Shown: one piece after another, positions 30,020 to 38,271 of the stretch
How positions within the stretch are numbered: position 1 is the first letter of the stretch
Layout: the number at the start of each line of letters is the position of its first letter
Origin: Parasphingorhabdus marina DSM 22363
GTDB taxonomy: Bacteria > Pseudomonadota > Alphaproteobacteria > Sphingomonadales > Sphingomonadaceae
NCBI RefSeq assembly: GCF_900128895.1
Contig: NZ_FSQW01000001.1
Location: 868,001 to 932,000, forward strand
Reading direction: 5' to 3'
DNA: 64,000 nucleotides
Notes under the pieces: model-generated
Database searches by the model: none
Told to the model about the DNA's origin: nothing
Seen by the model: the letters and a program-made list of their open reading frames with translations, nothing else
Translations under genes and position numbers: made by a program

Positions 30020-32641
30020 ATGAAAACCCTCAACAAAATAGTTATGGCTGCCATGTGCAGCACCGCATTGGCCACCCCGGCCTTTGCCCAGGATGCCCAG
30101 GACCAGGGCGCCGAAGAAGCCGCTGATGACAATATCATCATCGTGACCGCCACGCGCCGCGCAGAAGATGTCCAGGACATTCCGATCGCGGTGACCGCTG
30201 TCAGCCCGACCCAGCTCGAGCGCCAGGGTGTGGTCGATGTCCAGAACATCACGCAGGTCTCGCCAAGTTTCTCGACATCCAACGCGCAGGTCGCTTCCGG
30301 TTCGGTGGTGCTGCGTATTCGCGGTGTCGGTACGACCTCCAACAATATCGGCTTTGAATCTGCCGTCGGTATTTTCGTGGATGGTGCTTATCAGTCGCGT
30401 CCCGGCGTGGCCCTGTCCGAATTTGTTGACGTGGAACGCGTCGAAGTCCTTCGCGGACCGCAGGGTACGCTGTTTGGCCGCAATACCTCGGCCGGTGCGC
30501 TGAACATCACCAATGTTCGCCCCGATCTGAGCGAATTTGGCGGCTTTGCGAATGCCACATATGGCAATCGCGACTGGATCAATCTCCAGGGCGCGGTGAA
30601 CGTGCCGATCGTGCAGGACACCCTCGCATTCCGTCTGACCGGTGCCTATACCGAGCGTGACGGCTATGTGACGGTTGTTGATGGCGGCGGCAACCGTGTT
30701 GGCGAATCCAATGGCCAGGACCAGTATCTGATCCGTGGCCAGCTCGGCTTTGAAACCGATGGCGGCATTTCCGGCCGGCTCATTGCAGATTATTCCAAGA
30801 GCACCGCTGGCTGTTGTTCGGCCATCGAGCAACTGCAGTCCGGACTGGAACCCGCCGGACTGTTTGCTGCCGTTGGCCTTGGACTGCGTGGCGGTCAGGC
30901 GCAGCCCAATGTCGCGACCACGCCATTTGACACGAACGCGGCCGAGCAGGCGCGGGAAGACCGTATCGCAACCTCCAACTTCGCCCCGATCGCCGATGTC
31001 GATCAGTGGGGTGTAACGCTGGAAGTCGAAGTGCCGGTCAGCGACAGTGCTGACCTGATCTATATCGGATCTTATCGGGACTTCAGTTCGTTCGAAAATT
31101 ATGACTCTGACTTCACCGGTCTGGATCTTTTCGACATCGACGCATTGAATGTCGACATTGAAACCATGACTCACGAACTGCGGCTGCAGGGCGAAGCCTT
31201 TGACGGCCGTCTGCAGTGGCTGATCGGCGGTTATTATTCGGATGAAGATATTGTCTCGACCGTCGATGCGTCGCTCGGAGCGGATTACGACCAGTTTGCC
31301 GGAGCCTTGTTCGCCGGTGCAACCGGTGGTGCTACGCTGAACCCCGCCAGCCCGATTTTCCTTGGTGCAACACCTTTGTCACTGCTGGCAGGCGGTGTCA
31401 GCCCGGCTGGTACGAGCTCGATCAACCAGTATACGCAGAGCAGTCAGAGTTGGTCGGTCTTTACGCATAATGTCTTTGAAGTCACCGACGGACTGAAACT
31501 GACACTGGGCCTGCGCTATTCGGACGAAAGCAAGGATGGCGGATATCAGCAGCTGGCGTCTAATCCCGGTGCCTGCCTCAATATTGTTTCCAATGCCTCG
31601 GGAGTACCGGTCAACGGAGCACCTTCAATTTCAAACCCTCCGGGAGGCCCAGCAAATCCGCTCGCGGGATTTGCTGGAACCGCTCTCGTTCTTGGCTGTT
31701 TCCCGTTTGTCGCTCCGGCCGATCTGGCAGCGGCAGCGGCCCTGCCACTGCCACGGACCTTCCCTGGGCCGCTCAGCAATGTCGGATCCTTCTCGGATGA
31801 AGAGCTGATCTATACCGCGAAGCTGTCCTACGAGTTCCCGACTGCGCCGATTACGGTCTATGGCGGGTTCACGCATGGCTACAAGTCCGGGGGTTTCAAC
31901 CTCGATACGACAGCAGCCATTGGCGGCACCGATCCACGGTTCGATTCGGAAGAAGTCGACGCCTATGAAGTCGGTCTGAAAGGCAAGTTCATCGATGATG
32001 CGGTGACCTTGAACATTGCTGCGTTCCTCGAGGAATTCAGCAACTTCCAGGTTCTCGAATTCACCGGAGCCCAGTTCCAGACCTTCAACGTTCCCAAAGC
32101 GGAATCGAAGGGTGTGGAAATTGAAACGGTCATCCGTCCGAGCGACAATTTCACCTTTAACGGCGCTGTCACGATCATCGATGCCAGCTATCCGGGTGAT
32201 TGCGCAACGGCCGCTGATCCGCTGCGGGTCCAGAACCTGTGCGGTGCGCCTCTGACCAACGCGCCGGATATCGTCGCGATTGCGGGTGCGACCTATGAGC
32301 GGGAAATTGGCGACTCGCTCGACTTCTTCCTGAACGGCCAACTGCGTTTTGAAGATGATCGCCGGACCTCGACCCAGCCAAGCACGCCGCCGACAACGGC
32401 TGCTGCACTCGGCAACACGCCGCTGCTGCCTTTTGATGTTCAGGATTCGAATATCAAAATCAACCTGCGCGCCGGAATCGGGGCACAGGATGACAGCTGG
32501 GCACTGGAAGCCTTTGTCACGAACCTGACCAACGAGATTACCCGGGGCGTGACATTCAGCACGACCCTGCGGTCCGGTTCGCGGTCAGCATTCATCCAGC
32601 AACCGCGGAGCTACGGCGTGACCTTGCGCGGCAAGTTCTGA
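30020..32641 (+). CDS. TonB-dependent outer-membrane receptor
   Basis: An 873-residue receptor with a signal peptide cleaved after 'ATPAFA', a TonB-box-like stretch 'DDNIIIVTATRRAEDVQD', a plug domain ('IPIAVTAVSPTQLERQG', 'RVEVLRGPQGTLFGRNTSAG') and a 22-stranded barrel ending in aromatic 'GVTLRGKF'. The plug is typical of sphingomonad receptors for plant, aromatic or steroid-like compounds, but the substrate cannot be read from sequence. ATG 30020 follows GGGAG and starts the signal peptide. It is divergent from the DUF3604 operon and ends before a strong terminator. Confidence 0.95.
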   Translation: MKTLNKIVMAAMCSTALATPAFAQDAQDQGAEEAADDNIIIVTATRRAEDVQDIPIAVTAVSPTQLERQGVVDVQNITQVSPSFSTSNAQVASGSVVLRIRGVGTTSNNIGFESAVGIFVDGAYQSRPGVALSEFVDVERVEVLRGPQGTLFGRNTSAGALNITNVRPDLSEFGGFANATYGNRDWINLQGAVNVPIVQDTLAFRLTGAYTERDGYVTVVDGGGNRVGESNGQDQYLIRGQLGFETDGGISGRLIADYSKSTAGCCSAIEQLQSGLEPAGLFAAVGLGLRGGQAQPNVATTPFDTNAAEQAREDRIATSNFAPIADVDQWGVTLEVEVPVSDSADLIYIGSYRDFSSFENYDSDFTGLDLFDIDALNVDIETMTHELRLQGEAFDGRLQWLIGGYYSDEDIVSTVDASLGADYDQFAGALFAGATGGATLNPASPIFLGATPLSLLAGGVSPAGTSSINQYTQSSQSWSVFTHNVFEVTDGLKLTLGLRYSDESKDGGYQQLASNPGACLNIVSNASGVPVNGAPSISNPPGGPANPLAGFAGTALVLGCFPFVAPADLAAAAALPLPRTFPGPLSNVGSFSDEELIYTAKLSYEFPTAPITVYGGFTHGYKSGGFNLDTTAAIGGTDPRFDSEEVDAYEVGLKGKFIDDAVTLNIAAFLEEFSNFQVLEFTGAQFQTFNVPKAESKGVEIETVIRPSDNFTFNGAVTIIDASYPGDCATAADPLRVQNLCGAPLTNAPDIVAIAGATYEREIGDSLDFFLNGQLRFEDDRRTSTQPSTPPTTAAALGNTPLLPFDVQDSNIKINLRAGIGAQDDSWALEAFVTNLTNEITRGVTFSTTLRSGSRSAFIQQPRSYGVTLRGKF

Positions 32642-32680
32642 TCCGCACAATTTTCGGGGGCATTTCGTCACCCAGAAGAA

Positions 32681-32707
32681 GGGGCCGGTTTTCCGGCCCC
32701 TTTTTTT
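32681..32707 (+). terminator. rho-independent terminator after the TonB receptor
   Basis: GGGGCCGG-TTTT-CCGGCCCC, an 8-bp perfect GC stem, is followed by seven T residues, 40 bp past the receptor stop. Confidence 0.93.
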
Positions 32708-32771
32708 CGCCACATGGTTTTTGTGCAACGGGCCGGTTGCGGTTCTGGCGCGGGGATGCAAAAACGCGCTT

Positions 32772-33932
32772 ATGAACAATTACAGTTTTCAGACCGTGCC
32801 CGTACTGCATTTTGGCGAGGGTTGCCTGGCATTGCTGGCGGAGCAGGTCACCGCGCTGGGTGGTACTCGCCCGCTGATCGTCACCGATCGCGGGATTGTT
32901 GCTGCCGGGCTGATCGCCCCGGTGGAAGCTGCGCTGGCAGAGGCTGGAATCCCGGCATCTGTCTTTGATGCTGTCATTGCAGATCCGCCGGAATCGATCG
33001 TGCTCGACGCGATCGGCAAGGCACAGGATATGGGTGCGGACATCGTCATCGGCCTCGGTGGAGGCAGTTCGCTGGATACGGCCAAGGTGGTGGCCGCACT
33101 GGCAGTAGACGGCGCCCAGACCCTTTCGGAAATCTATGGTGTGGGCTTGCTGGCGGCGCGGGGATTGCCAACCATTCTCATCCCGACAACATCGGGTACC
33201 GGGTCGGAAGTGACCGCAATTTCCATTCTGACAACCGGAGAGACCACCAAGGCCGGCATCGTTTCTCCGCATTTGTTCGCTGATGCCGCCCTGCTTGATC
33301 CTGTCCTGACCGCCGGTCTTCCAGCGGATGTAACGGCTGCCACAGGTATAGACGCGATGGTCCATGCTATTGAAGCCTATACCGGTCGTCATGCCAAAAA
33401 CCCGATATCCGACATGCTGGCGATCGAGGCGCTCAAACTGCTGACGGGCAATATCGTGACCGCTTGCAGCAATGGCACCGACATGCAGGCGCGCGAAGCG
33501 ATGCTCAGAGGATCAATGCTTGCGGGTCAGGCATTTGCCAACAGTCCGGTCGGTGCGATCCATGCGCTGGCCTATCCGCTGGGCGGGATCTACCACATAC
33601 CACATGGTCTTTCGAATGCCCTGGTCATGCCGCATGTCATGCGCTTCAACGTATCCGCGGCGGCCGGCCTGTACGCCGAACTGGCGGATGCTCTCGATAT
33701 TCCGCAGGGACCGTCGAACAGCGCCGAAGCCCGGGCGGAGGCCTTCGTCGACTATCTGGAAGATCTGGCGGTGACGGTAAAGGCCCCGCGCAAATTGAGA
33801 GACGTCGGCATCGCCGAGGAGGCGGTAGACGAACTGGCGGAGGCCGCAATGTTGCAAACCCGGTTGCTGGTCAACAATCCCCGTGAACTGGAGCGCGAGG
33901 ACGCCCGGAAAATCTACGCCGATGCCTGGTAA
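32772..33932 (+). CDS. iron-containing (group III) alcohol dehydrogenase
   Basis: A 386-residue dehydrogenase of the Fe-ADH family. NAD-binding 'GLGGGSSLDTAKVVA' and 'PTTSGTGSEVTAISIL' are present, and iron ligands lie in 'ATGIDAMVHAIEAY' and 'HALAYPLGGIYHIPHGLSNA'. It oxidises alcohols or reduces aldehydes; the specific substrate is unknown. ATG 32772 is used because family length starts here. The stop lies 11 bp inside the next (thioesterase) gene. Confidence 0.92.
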   Translation: MNNYSFQTVPVLHFGEGCLALLAEQVTALGGTRPLIVTDRGIVAAGLIAPVEAALAEAGIPASVFDAVIADPPESIVLDAIGKAQDMGADIVIGLGGGSSLDTAKVVAALAVDGAQTLSEIYGVGLLAARGLPTILIPTTSGTGSEVTAISILTTGETTKAGIVSPHLFADAALLDPVLTAGLPADVTAATGIDAMVHAIEAYTGRHAKNPISDMLAIEALKLLTGNIVTACSNGTDMQAREAMLRGSMLAGQAFANSPVGAIHALAYPLGGIYHIPHGLSNALVMPHVMRFNVSAAAGLYAELADALDIPQGPSNSAEARAEAFVDYLEDLAVTVKAPRKLRDVGIAEEAVDELAEAAMLQTRLLVNNPRELEREDARKIYADAW

Positions 33933-34368
33933 AAAACAGGATCGCGTGCTTCCCGTCCGCGCAGATTATCGCTCGGGGTCGCGCATCACCACGCGCTGGA
34001 ATGACAATGACCCCTATGGCCATGTCAATAATGCCATCTATTATTTCTGGTTCGACACGGCGGTCAACCGCTATCTGGTCGAGCAGGATGTCCTCGATAT
34101 AGTCGGCGGCGACACGATCGGACTGGTGGTACAGACCGGATGCGAATATTTTGCCCCCATCGCCTTCCCGGATGACGTGACCGCGCGGATTCGGGTGGAC
34201 CGGCTGGGGAATAGCAGCGTGACCTATGGCGTCGGCCTGTTCCGCGGAGAGGAACAGACGGCCTCGGCCGCGGGAAGTTTCACCCATGTATATGTCAATC
34301 GTGAAACACGCCGCCCCGTGCCATTGCCTGGCCCGCTCCGGAATGCGCTGGAGGCCATCGCAATCTAG
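33922..34368 (+). CDS. hotdog-fold acyl-CoA thioesterase (4HBT family)
   Basis: A 148-residue thioesterase with the active-site motif 'WNDNDPYGHVNNAIYYFWFD' and 'GCEYFAPIAFPDDVTA', typical of the YbgC/FcbC-type 4HBT family. It should hydrolyse an acyl-CoA. The start overlaps the Fe-ADH stop by 11 bp, so the two may act on the same alcohol/aldehyde/acid chain (inference). Confidence 0.88.
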   Translation: MPGKKQDRVLPVRADYRSGSRITTRWNDNDPYGHVNNAIYYFWFDTAVNRYLVEQDVLDIVGGDTIGLVVQTGCEYFAPIAFPDDVTARIRVDRLGNSSVTYGVGLFRGEEQTASAAGSFTHVYVNRETRRPVPLPGPLRNALEAIAI

Positions 34369-34417
34369 TTCGCGGTGCTGAACCCGCTGGACAAAGCGGG
34401 AGCGTCCGGCAATAGCG

Positions 34418-35338
34418 ATGGCCATGTCCTCGCCTGCGTCCTCCGAACAGCACAGTGCACCGCTTCTGCCGATGGGATCCGTCCTTCTCGGCCTGCTGAC
34501 CTTCTCGATGATGGATGTGGCGATGAAAAGCCTCAGCATGGACCTGGGAGCTTACAATGCCATCCTTTGGCGGGTGCTGGCCTCGCTGGTCATGGTGTCG
34601 GTGATTTTCTTTGCCCGTCGTCCTCGCATGCCGAGTCCGGCCGCTCGCAAAATTCACCTCCAGCGCGGCATAATCGTCGTGTTCATGTCCTATCTCTTCT
34701 TCTGGGGTCTGGCCCGGGTGCCGCTGGCGGAAGCCATAGCCCTGTCCTTCATCGCACCGATTATCGCGCTGTATCTCGCGGCGGTGTTTCTGGGTGAGGC
34801 CATCCAGCGCAGTGCAATCTGGGCATCGCTGCTCGGATTTATTGGCGTCATCGTCATTGCTGTGGGCCGGGCACAAGGCGGATATAGTGAGGATTCCCTG
34901 CTGGGTATCGGCGCCATCCTGCTGTCGGCCCTGCTCTATGCCGGAAATCTGGTGATTCAGCGGCGCCAGGCGCTGCTCGCCGACCCGATTGAAATCAGTT
35001 TTTCGCAAAACCTGATCGTGGGCACGGTGTTTTTGCTTTTCGCGCCGTATCTGGCCGTAGTGCCTGATGTCACCTTTGTCCCGCTGATTGGCGGCGCGGC
35101 AATCCTGTCCATTGTGTCGGCCGTGTTCATCGCCTGGGGCTATGCCCGGGCGGAGGCGCAGAATCTGATCAATCTGGAATATAGCGCGTTCATCTGGGCA
35201 GCGATATTTGGATGGATATTCTTCAGCGAACCGCTCACGCTGACAACGGTCGGCGGCACGATTCTGATTGTGGCAGGCTGTATCCTGGCGACCCGCCGGG
35301 ACAAGCCCGTGGCGCATGTCGAGACGACGGCTGTCTGA
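34418..35338 (+). CDS. EamA/DMT-family transporter
   Basis: A 306-residue inner-membrane protein with about ten transmembrane helices in two EamA repeats; 'GLARVPLAEAIALSFIAPI' closes the first repeat and 'INLEYSAFIWAAIFGWIFF' the second. The drug/metabolite family exports amino acids or other small metabolites; the substrate is unknown. It follows the thioesterase by 49 bp on the same strand. Confidence 0.92.
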   Translation: MAMSSPASSEQHSAPLLPMGSVLLGLLTFSMMDVAMKSLSMDLGAYNAILWRVLASLVMVSVIFFARRPRMPSPAARKIHLQRGIIVVFMSYLFFWGLARVPLAEAIALSFIAPIIALYLAAVFLGEAIQRSAIWASLLGFIGVIVIAVGRAQGGYSEDSLLGIGAILLSALLYAGNLVIQRRQALLADPIEISFSQNLIVGTVFLLFAPYLAVVPDVTFVPLIGGAAILSIVSAVFIAWGYARAEAQNLINLEYSAFIWAAIFGWIFFSEPLTLTTVGGTILIVAGCILATRRDKPVAHVETTAV

Positions 35339-35373
35339 TTTGTCCGAATTGCCCGAAAAAGCGCGGTATCTGC

Positions 35374-35955
35374 CTATTTGACAGAACCGCGAAAGCTCAG
35401 TTCTCCGGATTCTCCGGCCGCAATCGCTTCCGGGAATGTCCAGCGGACATGTGTGACATCGGCCGGCTGGGCCGCACGGGATACTGACGGGACGGTGGTC
35501 TGGTTTTCGCCTTCATTCGCAGCGCTGTCGGTGCTGATGACCGTCAGCTCGGTGAGCTTTCCGAAGGTCTTGCCGCCGTCCACTGATACCCGTGCCCAGT
35601 CCTCGGCCACCGAAATGAAATCCACCGCGGGGTGCACCGGATTGTTGATGACAAATCCGGTAACAGGCCGGGAGCCGGTGTTGCGGAAGACATTGGTGAT
35701 TACAAGCAGATCGCCCGGGATGACTTTTATGTCAGCCGGTGCATAGAGCTTCTTCACCGGCTGGCCAGCGGCGTCCTGTTCGACCCGTTCCACTTGCACA
35801 CGGCTCTCAATCTTGACGTCGGCCCTCGGGTCGGCGGCGGCCTGAACCGTGGCAGCGACCGGTGCTGCCCGGGCGGCCTCGGCGGCGGTCAATCCAGTTG
35901 CCAGCACTGCGACAACAAAAGTGGCTTCAAGCATGACTGTGCGTATTGTCGACAT
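35374..35955 (-). CDS. secreted DUF11-like beta-sandwich protein, unknown function
   Basis: A 193-residue exported protein: an N-terminal hydrophobic signal (about residues 8-28, 'ATFVVAVLATGLTAAEA') then one beta-rich domain ('ADIKVIPGDLLVITNVFRNT', 'VTGFVINNPVHPAVDFISV', 'VSVDGGKTFGKL') reminiscent of DUF11/conserved-repeat surface domains. GGAAG precedes ATG 35955, which was chosen over a start 42 bp upstream. It is divergent from tamA. No function can be given. Confidence 0.75.
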   Translation of the reverse strand: MSTIRTVMLEATFVVAVLATGLTAAEAARAAPVAATVQAAADPRADVKIESRVQVERVEQDAAGQPVKKLYAPADIKVIPGDLLVITNVFRNTGSRPVTGFVINNPVHPAVDFISVAEDWARVSVDGGKTFGKLTELTVISTDSAANEGENQTTVPSVSRAAQPADVTHVRWTFPEAIAAGESGELSFRGSVK

Positions 35956-36165
35956 TTGCGTCTTCCATTTCGTTATCTGCCGCACGGCGTCCGGCATTCG
36001 GTTGTTGGAGCAGGATATGCGATATTATGGTTAACGACCGGTTAAAAATACGTGACAGGGCATCCGCAGCATCCATGTCAGCATTGGTCGCGTACCGAAT
36101 TGGCTCTGGCCCGGCCGTCAGCTATTTTATTGGCTTCCGGTGCGGTGAACAGCTAAGGACGGGCC

Positions 36166-38271
36166 ATGGGCCTGACTGCGTATCGTTGCCGCCTCTTGCT
36201 GTTGCTGTGTGGAAGCGGCCTGACGAGTCTGGCGTTTTTTTCCGCTTCCGCGGTTTTGGCCCAAAATCCGGATCCACAAATTCCTGATCCGGCCGAAAAT
36301 CAGACGCTGCCACCTCTTGACCCGGACCAGCCACTGGCAGATTTTCCGGATTTTGGCGTGGAGTGGCCGGATCTTGACGAGGCTGAGGACAATCCCGCCA
36401 CTCTTCCGGAGACGCAAGAATCGCCCGGTGAACAGGGCAGTCCGGACATCGCCGACGGTCCGGTACTGGATGAGAACACAGAACAGGCACCTCCTCTGGC
36501 ATCCGGCAATTTTCAGCCCGAAGATGTCCTGGCGGACAGCAGTTACAAGCTGCGCTATTCGGGGCTTCCTTCCGGACTGGGATCCGAATTCATCAGACGC
36601 TTTGAGAGCCTGTCGGCGCTGGTGGAGTATAAGGGGGACGAAGCGAATTTCGCCCAGATCAAACGCCGGGCAGAGGCCGATGCCGAGGCATTTAATCGGT
36701 TACTCCGCTTCGAGGGCTATTTCGATGCGGTTGTCGCTACGCGGTTTGCTGCCGCTGACAATACCGCCGACCCCAATGACGTGATCATCACCATTCATAC
36801 TGTCCCCGGTCCGCAATATCGGCTGGCAACGGTCGACCTCAAGGGTCTGGAAACAGCCACTGGCGATGATCCGGAAACGCTTCGCAATGCGTTTGAAATT
36901 CAGCCCGGCGATATTGTCAACAGCGACCGGATTGTGGCTGAACGGAATGACCTGGATACGGCCTTTGCGGAAAGTGGCTATCCATTTGCTGAAACATCGC
37001 AGCCCGAGCTGATTATCGATCATGCGGAACGGGAAGGCGACCTGTCAATCATTGTCACACCGGGTGACCGCTATGATTTCGGTTCCATCGTGATGGAGGA
37101 CGAACAATTGTTCGACGCGGAGCATGTCCAGTTGATCGCGCGGTTTGAACAGGGAGACCGGTTTCAGCAATCGGAACTGGAAGACTTGCGCCGGGCGCTG
37201 ATCGCTACTGGCCTGGTGTCGACGATCCGGATGGAACCGGTGAAATCGGAAGATCCCGGGCAGGTGGATATCGCCGTCGGACTGACACCGGCACCGCTGC
37301 GGACGATTTCGGGCGCGCTTGGGTACGGAACGGGCGAGGGCGCCAGAGCGGAAGTCAGCTGGGAACATCGCAACCTGTTCCCTCCCGAGGGGCTGATCCG
37401 GCTGACCGGCGTGCTCGCCACCCAGGAGCAGTCCGGCAGCATCACCTATCGCCGCAACAATTACCGTCGTCGTGACAATGTCCTGAACGGGCGCGTCGCG
37501 CTGAGCAATATTGACCGTGCGGCGTTTGAAGCGCGCACCTTTTCGGTGGGCGCCAATCTGGAGCGGCAGAGCAATCTGATCTTTCAGAAGAAGTGGAACT
37601 GGTCGGCCGGTGTCGAGCTGATTGCCTCACAGGAACGCGATATTACCGCGAACAATCTCGCCGAATCCCGGGACACTTTCTTCATCGGTTCGTTGCCTGT
37701 TTCGCTGACCTATGACGGAAGTGACGACCTGCTGGATCCGACAAGCGGCTTTCGGCTCGGTGCCCGGGTCGCCCCGGAGGCGTCGTTGCAGTCCGGCAGT
37801 TTCTTCTACGTCCGCAGCCAGATTGACGGCAGCGCCTATTTTCCGGCGTCTGATCGGGTGGTTCTCGCTGGTCGGGTCCGGCTGGGATCGATTGCCGGGG
37901 CGGGCAATAACCGGATCGCGCCTTCCCGTCGGCTCTATTCGGGCGGGGGAGGTTCGGTTCGCGGTTACGGGTTTCAGAGAATAGGACCGCGGGATGCGGG
38001 CAATGACCCGGTCGGCGGCCGCTCGCTGGTCGAATTCTCTCTGGAAGCCCGCGTTCGTTTCGGCAATTTCGGCGTTGTCCCCTTTATCGATGCGGGCAAT
38101 GTCTACACCGATTCCCTCCCGGATTTTTCCGGACTGCGTTACGGTGCCGGCCTCGGAGTTCGCTATTATAGCGACTTCGGGCCGATCCGGGTTGATGTCG
38201 GCACGCCGCTCAACCGGCAGCCGGGAGATTCCCGCATCGCAGTCTATGTGTCACTGGGTCAGGCATTCTGA
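36166..38271 (+). CDS. tamA: TamA-like outer-membrane assembly barrel (Omp85)
   Basis: A 701-residue Omp85-family protein. A signal peptide ends near 'AVLAQ', then about 100 residues of acidic, proline-rich low complexity, then POTRA domains (about 120-370, 'YRLATVDLKGLE', 'YDFGSIVMEDEQLFDAEHV' parts) and a 16-strand barrel with the conserved 'GGGGSVRGYGFQRIGP' loop. It pairs with TamB to insert outer-membrane proteins or move lipids. The stop shares one base with the tamB start (TGATG). Confidence 0.92.
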   Translation: MGLTAYRCRLLLLLCGSGLTSLAFFSASAVLAQNPDPQIPDPAENQTLPPLDPDQPLADFPDFGVEWPDLDEAEDNPATLPETQESPGEQGSPDIADGPVLDENTEQAPPLASGNFQPEDVLADSSYKLRYSGLPSGLGSEFIRRFESLSALVEYKGDEANFAQIKRRAEADAEAFNRLLRFEGYFDAVVATRFAAADNTADPNDVIITIHTVPGPQYRLATVDLKGLETATGDDPETLRNAFEIQPGDIVNSDRIVAERNDLDTAFAESGYPFAETSQPELIIDHAEREGDLSIIVTPGDRYDFGSIVMEDEQLFDAEHVQLIARFEQGDRFQQSELEDLRRALIATGLVSTIRMEPVKSEDPGQVDIAVGLTPAPLRTISGALGYGTGEGARAEVSWEHRNLFPPEGLIRLTGVLATQEQSGSITYRRNNYRRRDNVLNGRVALSNIDRAAFEARTFSVGANLERQSNLIFQKKWNWSAGVELIASQERDITANNLAESRDTFFIGSLPVSLTYDGSDDLLDPTSGFRLGARVAPEASLQSGSFFYVRSQIDGSAYFPASDRVVLAGRVRLGSIAGAGNNRIAPSRRLYSGGGGSVRGYGFQRIGPRDAGNDPVGGRSLVEFSLEARVRFGNFGVVPFIDAGNVYTDSLPDFSGLRYGAGLGVRYYSDFGPIRVDVGTPLNRQPGDSRIAVYVSLGQAF

